Source of the DNA: Dehalococcoidia bacterium
Lineage (GTDB): Bacteria > Chloroflexota > Dehalococcoidia > GIF9 > AB-539-J10
Length of the DNA stretch: 8,308 nt
Reading direction: 5' to 3'
Assembly: GCA_029857995.1 (NCBI GenBank)
Contig: JAOUFZ010000068.1
Location: forward strand, 1-8,308
Shown here: positions 1 through 5,760 of the stretch, in pieces
Layout: the number at the start of each line of letters is the position of its first letter
How positions within the stretch are numbered: position 1 is the stretch's first letter
Notes under the pieces: generated by a model
What the model was told of the DNA's origin: nothing
Databases searched by the model: none
The model's input: the letters and a program-made list of their open reading frames with translations, nothing else
Translations under genes and position numbers: made by a program

Positions 1-1127
1 GTGATGGTAGAGTCGCCCTTGATGGTGATGGTGGTGGCGGCGGCCTGGACATCGGCTATGTCATCTACATCACCGGTCCAGTTGACAAAGCGGTAGCCCT
101 GCTCAGCCACGGCCTTCAGGTTGACCACTGTTCCCTCGTAATAAGTGAAAGTCCCCTCGCCGGGGCCGGTCACCGAGCCGCCGGCGGTGCTGCTGACGGT
201 AAGGTCGTATTGAGGTATCTCCTCAAAGTTGGCGGCGATGGTGGAGTCGCCCTTGATGGTGATGGTGGTGGTGGCGCTGTGGACATTGGTTATTTCGTCA
301 ACATCACCGGTCCAGTTGACAAAGCGGTAGCCAGTGGCTGGGGTCGCCACCAGGCTAACCACCGTCCCAGCATCGCGTGTGAAAGTCCCCTCTCCAGGGC
401 TAGTTACCGAACCGCCAGCGGTGCTGGAGATGGTAAGGTTATATACCGCCACAAAGTTGGCCATTATGGAGTAGTTCCCGTTCATGGTGATGGTGGTTGA
501 AGCAGCATTGACATTGGCAATGGTGCCCACATTGCCAGTCCAGTTGACAAAGCGGTAGCCACTGGCTGGGGTCGCCACCAAGCTAACCACCGTCCCAGCA
601 TCGCGTGTGAAAGTCCCCTCTCCAGGGCTAGTCACCGAGCCGCCGGCGGTGCTATCTATGGTCAGGTCGTACCGAGCTATAAAGTTGGCGCTGATGGAGT
701 AGTCGTCGTTCATGGTGACGGTGGTCGCGGCAGCAGCAACATCTGCTATCCCGTCAACATCACCTGTCCAGTTGACAAAGCGGTAGCCTTGCTGGGCCTC
801 GGCCTTCAGGTTGACCACCGTTCCATTGTCATAGGTAAAAGCCCCCTTGCCGGGATTGGTCACCGAGCCGCCAGCGGTGCTGGCCACGGTCAGGGTGTAT
901 GTCTTCATAAAGTTGGCGGTGATGGCGTAGTCGTCATCTACGGTGATGGTGGTTGAAGCAGCATTGACATTGGCAATGGTGCCCACATCGCCGGTCCAGT
1001 TGACAAACCGGTAGCCCTGCTCAGCCTTGGCCATCAGGTTGACCACTGTTCCCTCGTCATAGGTAAAAGTCCCCTCGCCGGGATTGGTCACCGAGCCACC
1101 GGCGGTGCTGGAGATGGTGAGGTCATA
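1..1127 (-). repeat. Five tandem InlB-type B-repeats within the subtilase gene
   Basis: Repeat units begin (reading leftwards) at 1127, 899, 671, 443 and 209. The first three are 228 bp, the fourth is 234 bp (two extra codons) and the fifth runs off the window edge. Each encodes about 76 residues with the pattern Y-x-L-T, STAGGSVT, GTVV, GYRFVNWTG and ANF. Nucleotide similarity between units is high and patchy, as expected from recombination between copies. Confidence 0.93.
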
Positions 1128-3005
1128 CTCTGGTAGGAGGTCTTTGTAAGCAGCCAGGACATCTATCGCGCCATAGCCGCGGGTGTCATCATGCACTCCG
1201 CCATTGCTGGCTGTGCTCTGCAGCGCATCTCTGACAGCCGCGGGATTACCCTTTAACTCGGGGTAGGCCTGGAGCAGCAAGGCAGCAGCCCCGGCGGCAT
1301 GAGGCGCGGCCATACTGGTGCCGTGCATAACATAGTAATCGGCCGGGCCGGAACCATCAAGGTTGAGGCCGTCGTTATCAATGGTAAGCCAGTCATAAGG
1401 ACCAGGCCAGGAGTAGACATCCTGGTCGCGGCAGGAGATAATCTCGCTGCCGGGGGCGGCAATATTTGGCTTGGGTGGGGCTCCTGTATCTACCCTGGGT
1501 CCCCGGTTGCTGTAGCTAGCCATATAGCCTGTCTGTGGAGGAGGCCAGCACGACTGGGTTTCCCCTTCGTAATCTGTCCACTCTTCTCTGGTGACATAGG
1601 CGCCGACGGCGATGGCATTATCGGCGTCAGCCGGACTTGCTATGGTATAAAAGGGGTCTGGATTTTGGAAGGTTACCCGCCCAAGTCCCGAGAATTCATA
1701 GATGTGGAAGAACTGAGTGGTTGCTGAATTGTTGCGAATCCTGAGATACCAGGTGCTATCGCCAGCGGGTACCAAGAGCTTGAGGAGCGAAAACTGCGAT
1801 TCTGTGCCTCTTGTGCTTTCGGAGCGAGGCCATATAGTAACATCTGTTATCCGGTTCTTGTCAGCATCATAATACTCCAGGGTCAGATCATTATGAATTC
1901 CCAGGCCATCAAACCAGACTAAACTGAAGAGTAGCGGAGTATCATCGGTACCCGCCCCGGCAACATTGACCCGGATGAAATCTGTAGCGCCGTTGGCCGG
2001 TGCCGTGCCAGAGTAATGGCGTCCTTTGCCAGCTTCATTTCCTGTCGCGGCAAACACCGCCACCCCCTTTTGGAAGGCATAGTCAGCCGCCTGGGCGAGC
2101 TCATCAGTCCCATCGTGGTGCTCACTCCAGCCCCCGCCACTAATGTTGATGATGTCGGCATGGTAAATGTCCGCCGCCGCCTTAATGGCAGCGGCCAGGG
2201 CACTCGTCGCTATTCGGCCATCTTCGTCCATAATCTTGAGGAAAATAAGGTCAGCTCCCGGCGCCGCCCCTTTATACCGACCGCCTGATTGTGTTCCCCG
2301 GCCCAGGGCACAACCGGTGACATGGGTGCCATGACCGGTAACCGTATTGGCAATAGTATCGTCCAATTGGGGATAGTTGGAGTAGTCCCTGCTGGCTATT
2401 GGCGCGGGAATATCAGGATGTGTAACATCAAGTCCTGAATCTAATACGGCAATCCTGATTCCGCTGCCATCATACCCCAGGTCCCAGACATCGTCAGCAT
2501 GAGTCCCCACAGTAGCCAGGTCATTTGCTGGTTCCAGCAGTTGTTCGGCGGTATTCAGCCTGATGATGTAATTCTTAGCTGCCAGTTCGTTCAGCTTATC
2601 TGTGGGCATGTCAGCCAGAATGAAGCCGGTGGGATGGTCACCGACCGGTGGTATCCAGGAATCAGCATATGCAGTGATACCGAGATCTTGCAGCTCCGCT
2701 AGCTGGGATTGCGTTGGCTCCTGCTCAAAATGGATAAATATGCGCTGCGAGGTCAAATCCTCCGTTCTCATACCTGTAGCAATCCCCAACGCGCCTATCC
2801 TCTCGGCTTCAGCACCCGTCTGAGCCAGCGGTTCTAAGGCTAACTGTGTCTTAGCCTCCACCTGAAGGGATAGTAATGGACTAATCTTAGAGCCGGGGTC
2901 GGGGGGTTGCACTGAAACCATGGGTAAGGGGGGTAAACCACAACCACTTAGAATAAGGGCCAGCAATATGGCGAGAAAAACTCGCACTCCAACTAATTTT
3001 TTCAT
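1..3005 (-). CDS. Subtilisin-family (S8) serine protease lipoprotein with C-terminal InlB-type B-repeats; C-terminus beyond the window
   Basis: The frame is open from the ATG at 3005 to the left edge (1001 codons, no stop), so the C-terminus is missing. AAGGAGGA lies 5 nt upstream of the start. Residues 1-22 form a lipoprotein signal peptide ending in LSGC (Cys22), predicting a membrane-anchored exported protein. Residues 79-159 look like an inhibitor-I9-type propeptide (beta-alpha-beta-beta-alpha-beta pattern). The S8 domain spans about 160-625: Asp189 in IAVLDSGLD, His225 in GHGTHVTG, oxyanion Asn323 in ATGNE, and Ser564 in GTSMAAPH. About 117 residues (337-453), beta-rich and with no standard subtilase counterpart, sit between Asn323 and the SPADADNAIAVGA strand. 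From residue 627, B-repeats with the core GYRFVNWTGDV begin at 627, 703, 779, 855 and 933. The triad is intact, so an active extracellular protease is likely; substrate unknown. It follows a gene for a free-standing copy of its propeptide. Confidence 0.93.
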   Translation of the reverse strand, partial: MKKLVGVRVFLAILLALILSGCGLPPLPMVSVQPPDPGSKISPLLSLQVEAKTQLALEPLAQTGAEAERIGALGIATGMRTEDLTSQRIFIHFEQEPTQSQLAELQDLGITAYADSWIPPVGDHPTGFILADMPTDKLNELAAKNYIIRLNTAEQLLEPANDLATVGTHADDVWDLGYDGSGIRIAVLDSGLDVTHPDIPAPIASRDYSNYPQLDDTIANTVTGHGTHVTGCALGRGTQSGGRYKGAAPGADLIFLKIMDEDGRIATSALAAAIKAAADIYHADIINISGGGWSEHHDGTDELAQAADYAFQKGVAVFAATGNEAGKGRHYSGTAPANGATDFIRVNVAGAGTDDTPLLFSLVWFDGLGIHNDLTLEYYDADKNRITDVTIWPRSESTRGTESQFSLLKLLVPAGDSTWYLRIRNNSATTQFFHIYEFSGLGRVTFQNPDPFYTIASPADADNAIAVGAYVTREEWTDYEGETQSCWPPPQTGYMASYSNRGPRVDTGAPPKPNIAAPGSEIISCRDQDVYSWPGPYDWLTIDNDGLNLDGSGPADYYVMHGTSMAAPHAAGAAALLLQAYPELKGNPAAVRDALQSTASNGGVHDDTRGYGAIDVLAAYKDLLPEYDLTISSTAGGSVTNPGEGTFTYDEGTVVNLMAKAEQGYRFVNWTGDVGTIANVNAASTTITVDDDYAITANFMKTYTLTVASTAGGSVTNPGKGAFTYDNGTVVNLKAEAQQGYRFVNWTGDVDGIADVAAAATTVTMNDDYSISANFIARYDLTIDSTAGGSVTSPGEGTFTRDAGTVVSLVATPASGYRFVNWTGNVGTIANVNAASTTITMNGNYSIMANFVAVYNLTISSTAGGSVTSPGEGTFTRDAGTVVSLVATPATGYRFVNWTGDVDEITNVHSATTTITIKGDSTIAANFEEIPQYDLTVSSTAGGSVTGPGEGTFTYYEGTVVNLKAVAEQGYRFVNWTGDVDDIADVQAAATTITIKGDSTI
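2541..2774 (-). repeat. Duplicated propeptide-coding segment, copy inside the subtilase gene
   Basis: This 234-bp segment matches 3094-3327 without any gap, at 213 of 234 positions (91%) by hand count. It codes for the propeptide-like region of the protease (from Met79). Flanking sequence is much less similar, so only this module is strongly conserved between the two genes. Confidence 0.92.
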
Positions 3006-3066
3006 CGCAGTCCTCCTTTTAGTATTTCCTGAATTCAAAACAACATCTATTGTGCCAATATATTGA

Positions 3067-3525
3067 CTATCTGTTTGATTGAGGTTCGAGCACTTGTTCG
3101 GCGGTATTCACCTTGATGATGTAATCCTTAGCTGCCAGTTCGTTCAACTTATCTATGGGCATGTCAGCCAGAATGAAGCCGGTGGGGTGGGCACCGACCG
3201 GTGGTATCCACGAATCAACATATACGGTGATACCGAGGTATTGCAGCTCTTCTAGCTGGGGTTGTGTTGGCTCTTGCTCAAAATGGATATATATCCGCTG
3301 CGAGGTCAAATCCTCTGTTCTCATACCCATAGTTTGCATTTGCTTCAGCCTCTCGGCAGTTGGTTCGGCCATTTGCTCTTTTCTCAGGTCTACCTGCATG
3401 AGTAACAAACTACTGGCTTTTTCCTTCACTATTTCCTCCCAACCGGGCTGGCTCTGCCAACCAGCTACTGAAGTACCGATTATGATGCTGAACAGGACAA
3501 GCACAACGCCCAACGACTTGCTCAT
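3067..3525 (-). CDS. Secreted free-standing propeptide-like protein (possible inhibitor or chaperone of the adjacent subtilase)
   Basis: This is a complete 152-residue protein starting at the ATG at 3525, with GGAGG 9 nt upstream. Residues 1-21 form a signal peptide with a likely signal peptidase I site after Ser19-Val20-Ala21; there is no lipobox Cys. Residues 68-148 align without gaps to residues 79-159 of the downstream subtilase, with 69 of 81 identical, and weaker similarity extends upstream (SSLLLMQV against SPLLSLQV). The protein stops four residues after the propeptide region, exactly where the protease domain would begin. Known biology: subtilisin propeptides act as folding chaperones and tight inhibitors, and fungal free-standing homologues (yeast Pbi2, Pleurotus POIA1) inhibit subtilases. 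Inference: a secreted partner of the neighbouring protease. Alternative: a truncated duplicate retained without function, although the intact signal peptide, frame and ribosome site argue against decay. The protease start is 61 nt downstream with no clear terminator between, so the two are probably co-transcribed. Confidence 0.85.
   Translation of the reverse strand: MSKSLGVVLVLFSIIIGTSVAGWQSQPGWEEIVKEKASSLLLMQVDLRKEQMAEPTAERLKQMQTMGMRTEDLTSQRIYIHFEQEPTQPQLEELQYLGITVYVDSWIPPVGAHPTGFILADMPIDKLNELAAKDYIIKVNTAEQVLEPQSNR
3094..3327 (-). repeat. Duplicated propeptide-coding segment, copy in the free-standing gene
   Basis: Partner of 2541-2774: same length and frame, 21 mismatches. These cause 12 amino-acid replacements in 81 residues, mostly conservative (Phe/Tyr, Arg/Lys, Leu/Val), with a few charge changes such as Asp to Tyr and Asp to Ala. 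Confidence 0.92.
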
Positions 3526-3540
3526 ACGTCACTACCTCCA

Positions 3541-4510
3541 TTGTTCTATCTAGCGAAGTTGTCCCACCCCTCGACTTTTCCAACAACCGGAATCCCCGAA
3601 CTGAGTCTGGCTACGACCAGGTCACCCACCAGCCTCTGCTCTCTTTTTAGTCTAGTCAACATTCCCTTGTCTCTTGCGGAACATGGTGGTGGCTTTACTC
3701 AGCCCCTCTCGGCCGAAGCAGCGAACGCAATGGCTATTAGTGAGGCTCAGAACTGACAACAGCCCTCGCCTATTGCAGTTCGGCAACCGACTCTCGCCTT
3801 TACTAAGCCGTCTTATCATCATGACAATTTGGTTTCTTCAGGTTTATGGTTTGCAGCCTATACTATCTCACTCCTCCGAACTCCGCATGGTCAGGCCTGC
3901 ACCACCAAGCATGCCACCAGTCAACGCAGGCACAAGTGCAATCCCAAAGGTTTTACCCATCAATTTTCCTCTTCTTATCGCTGCACATCCCTTGTTCACT
4001 GTCTTATGTTTGTCCTCATCCCTCGAGAAACTCCGCACAAACTCTTATCCCTATCCTAATCGGGGGGAAAGGGATTGCCTCGGCTAGGCCTGGCAATGGC
4101 ACTGGGTTGAGAAGAGGACACCAGACTCTACCGTGACAGGAAGAAAGAGTCAGGCTTACATGTCTACATGTGCTAGGCTGAGCATCGAGACAGCTACGGC
4201 AGCTCACACACACTCGACCACCAACCTCAAGATTAATACTTAGAATACTACGTCGAATAGCCCCTATTCTAATGTTACGCCATTATTTAAGAAATTGTCA
4301 ATAGGTTTTTATGTGGCTTCTAAGAGGTCCTATAGAGTTGAAATGCCACAAAACGTCAGAACGTGCAAGCTGGCCTTCTTGGCTTACTGAGTATAATTCC
4401 AAGGGTCCACACCCGCCCTCTGGTTATCTTGCGCAGATAGCGCATATTGAAAAGGAACGTGTCAAAACACTTCCTCCCGTGTTACCTACGTGGTCAACCA
4501 CCGCAGGGTA
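3541..4510. other. Long divergent intergenic region without a convincing gene
   Basis: Nearly 1 kb between the minus-strand protease operon and the candidate plus-strand promoter. Open frames here are short, overlap one another, lack ribosome sites and have low-complexity Ser/Pro/Leu/His-rich translations, so none is called apart from one weak 30-codon candidate at 3868-3960. Hairpins are visible at 4074-4097 (ATTGCC arms enclosing GGC-tag-GCC) and 4453-4475 (AGGAA-c-GTGT, loop CAAA). ACATG-tcta-CATGT lies at 4158-4171. The minus-operon promoter should lie at the left end, but I could not pick a good -35/-10 pair. Confidence 0.6.
3868..3960 (-). CDS. Possible 30-residue hydrophobic small protein
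   Basis: An ATG at 3960 is followed by 30 codons and TGA. AGAGG sits about 7 nt upstream. The peptide is Gly/Ala/Leu-rich in the middle (GIALVPALTGGMLGGAGL), long enough for one membrane span, with charged ends (MGKT at the start, RSSEE at the end). It lies in an otherwise gene-free region on the same strand as the protease operon. This could be chance: a frame this short is common in random sequence, and the only support is the ribosome site and the hydrophobic core. Confidence 0.22.
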   Translation of the reverse strand: MGKTFGIALVPALTGGMLGGAGLTMRSSEE

Positions 4511-4539
4511 TTGACTTTCTTTTGAGGAATTGGTACTCT
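4511..4539 (+). promoter_or_regulatory. Candidate extended -10 promoter for the three-lipoprotein cluster
   Basis: TTGACT (4511-4516) matches five of six -35 consensus positions. After a 17-nt spacer comes TACTCT (4534-4539), a weak -10 preceded by TGG, which fits an extended -10 element. It would give a leader of about 170 nt before the first ATG at 4715. The assignment rests on consensus only. Confidence 0.4.
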
Positions 4540-4564
4540 GATATGAAAGGTTTACCCAGGTGCT

Positions 4565-4605
4565 AGTGGTATATCACTATAGCTCATAAGTTTTCTGCTT
4601 ATGAG
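4565..4605. promoter_or_regulatory. Two adjacent inverted repeats in the leader of the lipoprotein cluster
   Basis: AGTGGTATATCACT (4565-4578) is a near-perfect 14-bp dyad, broken only at one symmetric base pair. Just after it, CTCATAAG (4583-4590) and CTTATGAG (4598-4605) form a perfect 8-bp stem around a 7-nt loop. They lie immediately downstream of the candidate promoter, so they could be operators or RNA leader structure. There is no U-tract after the second stem, so it is not an intrinsic terminator. Confidence 0.5.
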
Positions 4606-4714
4606 TACGGTTAGCCAGATGAGCCCGGTTCAGGTGGTAAAGGATCTACATAGTGGTGATAGTTGGCTAAGGCTTACGATAAGAAGGTCAGCGGCATAGT
4701 TTAGGGAGGACATC

Positions 4715-5134
4715 ATGAAAAGGCTTTTGTTACTCATCGCAATCCTCGTTCTGCTCCTGCTGCCGGCGAGTTGCGTGGATATTGAGCGTACTACCCAGGA
4801 TATCATTGACAGGGTAACCCAACACACAACAGGGACGTACACGATCAAGGTTGGTGGCACGGCTGGGCTGTCTTTTACGGGTCGGTACCAGGTGAATTTC
4901 CTTGAGTATGATTCAGCTACCGGTAGTCTGAACATGACCGCAAATTCGTACACGACAGAAGGAGTGGTTCCCAGAGAGTACACTTTTAAGGCTATGGTGG
5001 GCATGGGATTCTTCCAGAAACAGACTGGCGATGGCACCCTGCTTAAGGTCGAGATTTGGAAGGAGGGGGTGCTGCAAGACTCAGCCAGTACAACGGACCC
5101 TTGGGGGGCTGTCATGGTAGCGGGAGGCCCATAG
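4715..5134 (+). CDS. Small beta-rich lipoprotein, first of a tandem paralogous pair (MmpS-like)
   Basis: A 139-residue protein with AGGGAGGA 4 nt before the ATG. Residues 1-20 form a lipoprotein signal peptide (poly-Leu core, LPASC, Cys20). The mature part has a likely helical segment (about 22-37), then a beta-rich domain: TIKVGGT near 43, an FTGRYQV strand, a VPREYTF strand, FFQKQTGD, KVEIW and a closing PWGAV motif. The order of glycine/aromatic strands resembles the extracellular domain of mycobacterial MmpS-type proteins, but this is a pattern impression rather than a demonstrated homology. It is about 55% identical over its last 100 residues to the next gene. It is the first gene of a plus-strand cluster of three lipoproteins. 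The specific role is unknown; a small surface or transport-accessory lipoprotein is a reasonable description. Confidence 0.88.
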   Translation: MKRLLLLIAILVLLLLPASCVDIERTTQDIIDRVTQHTTGTYTIKVGGTAGLSFTGRYQVNFLEYDSATGSLNMTANSYTTEGVVPREYTFKAMVGMGFFQKQTGDGTLLKVEIWKEGVLQDSASTTDPWGAVMVAGGP

Positions 5135-5148
5135 AATAGGCGCTGCCC

Positions 5149-5171
5149 AGTATTTTGGTGGCTGAAATACT
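5149..5171. repeat. AT-rich inverted repeat between the two small lipoprotein genes
   Basis: AGTATTT (5149-5155) and AAATACT (5165-5171) form a 7-bp stem with a 9-nt loop, 14 nt after the first lipoprotein stop codon. No U-run follows. It may be an mRNA processing or stability hairpin that separates expression of the two paralogues, or chance. Confidence 0.4.
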
Positions 5172-5243
5172 TGCCACGTATTAAGGGCTAAATGCGTGGG
5201 TGAATTCGCATAATGATGAGCAAGATAATTTAGGGAGGACATC

Positions 5244-5681
5244 ATGAAAAAGCTTCTACTTCTCGTCCCAATCCTCGCCCTGCTCCTGCTGCCGATGGGT
5301 TGCGAGGGTATTGAGGAGGGCATTATTAATAGCATGTTTAGTGACATGCTGGAAAAGCTTACGGGAAACTTCACCATCAAGGTTGGGGGCACGGATGGGT
5401 TGAATTTTACGGGTGAGTACGAGGTGTGGTTTCTTCATTACGATCCAGATACCGAGAGCATTGTTTACACCAAAGACTCCTACACCGTAGAAGGGCAGGT
5501 TCCCGAACAGTACACGTTTGAGGGTGATGTAACCACGGTAATCTTCCAGAAACAGACTGGCGATTATAGCCTGCTTACCGTCGAGATTTGGAGGGACGAG
5601 GAGTTGCTGGCAGACACATGGAGAGAGACAAGCGAGCCTTGGGGGGCTGTTTGGGTAGGTGGGGCGATAGTATATGAATAG
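5244..5681 (+). CDS. Small beta-rich lipoprotein, second of the tandem paralogous pair (MmpS-like)
   Basis: A 145-residue protein whose ribosome-site/start region (TTAGGGAGGACATCATG) is identical to that of the preceding gene, evidence of tandem duplication including the leader. Residues 1-20 form a lipoprotein signal peptide ending in LPMGC (Cys20). The mature domain keeps the landmarks TIKVGGT, FTGEYEV, VEGQVPEQYTF, FQKQTGD, VEIW and PWGAV, while the segment just after the Cys (21-38) has diverged almost completely. It is more acidic than its paralogue, has a longer loop before PWGAV and ends with five extra residues (AIVYE). It lies 109 nt after the first copy and 79 nt before the large lipoprotein gene, so all three may share a transcript. 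Function unknown; divergence centred on the linker and loops would fit two lipoproteins with one fold and different partners. Confidence 0.88.
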   Translation: MKKLLLLVPILALLLLPMGCEGIEEGIINSMFSDMLEKLTGNFTIKVGGTDGLNFTGEYEVWFLHYDPDTESIVYTKDSYTVEGQVPEQYTFEGDVTTVIFQKQTGDYSLLTVEIWRDEELLADTWRETSEPWGAVWVGGAIVYE

Positions 5682-5760
5682 ATGCTACTCAAGATGGTTG
5701 AGGTGAATCTTAGGTTTCAACTGAAGATTGCTAATTGGGCAAGCAGAAGGGAAATGGGAT

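Noticed and set aside
1..1127. Regular repeats at the left end considered as a CRISPR array or DNA satellite.
   Set aside because: The period is 228-234 bp, units are not separated by unique spacers, and all units stay in frame with the subtilase as InlB-type B-repeats.
1299..1727. Plus-strand open frame of 142 codons.
   Set aside because: It lies wholly antisense to the catalytic Ser region of the subtilase and has no recognisable domain or ribosome site.
3155..3553. Plus-strand open frame of 132 codons.
   Set aside because: It is antisense to the free-standing propeptide gene. Its similarity to another plus-strand frame at 2602-2823 is a shadow of the duplicated minus-strand module.
3674..4087. 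Overlapping plus-strand frames up to 137 codons in the central spacer.
   Set aside because: Mutually overlapping, low-complexity Ser/Pro/Leu translations without a ribosome site or recognisable domain.
4453..4475. Hairpin AGGAA-c-GTGT/ACAC-TTCCT considered as an intrinsic terminator.
   Set aside because: No T-tract follows and there is no gene upstream on the plus strand for it to terminate.
4630..5115. Minus-strand frame of 161 codons.
   Set aside because: Antisense to the first small lipoprotein gene, which has a clear ribosome site, signal peptide and paralogue.
5728..5760. In-frame upstream TTG start for the large lipoprotein.
   Set aside because: It adds 11 residues before the signal peptide and lacks a ribosome site; the ATG at 5761 has AGAAGGGA upstream and a normal charged N-terminus.
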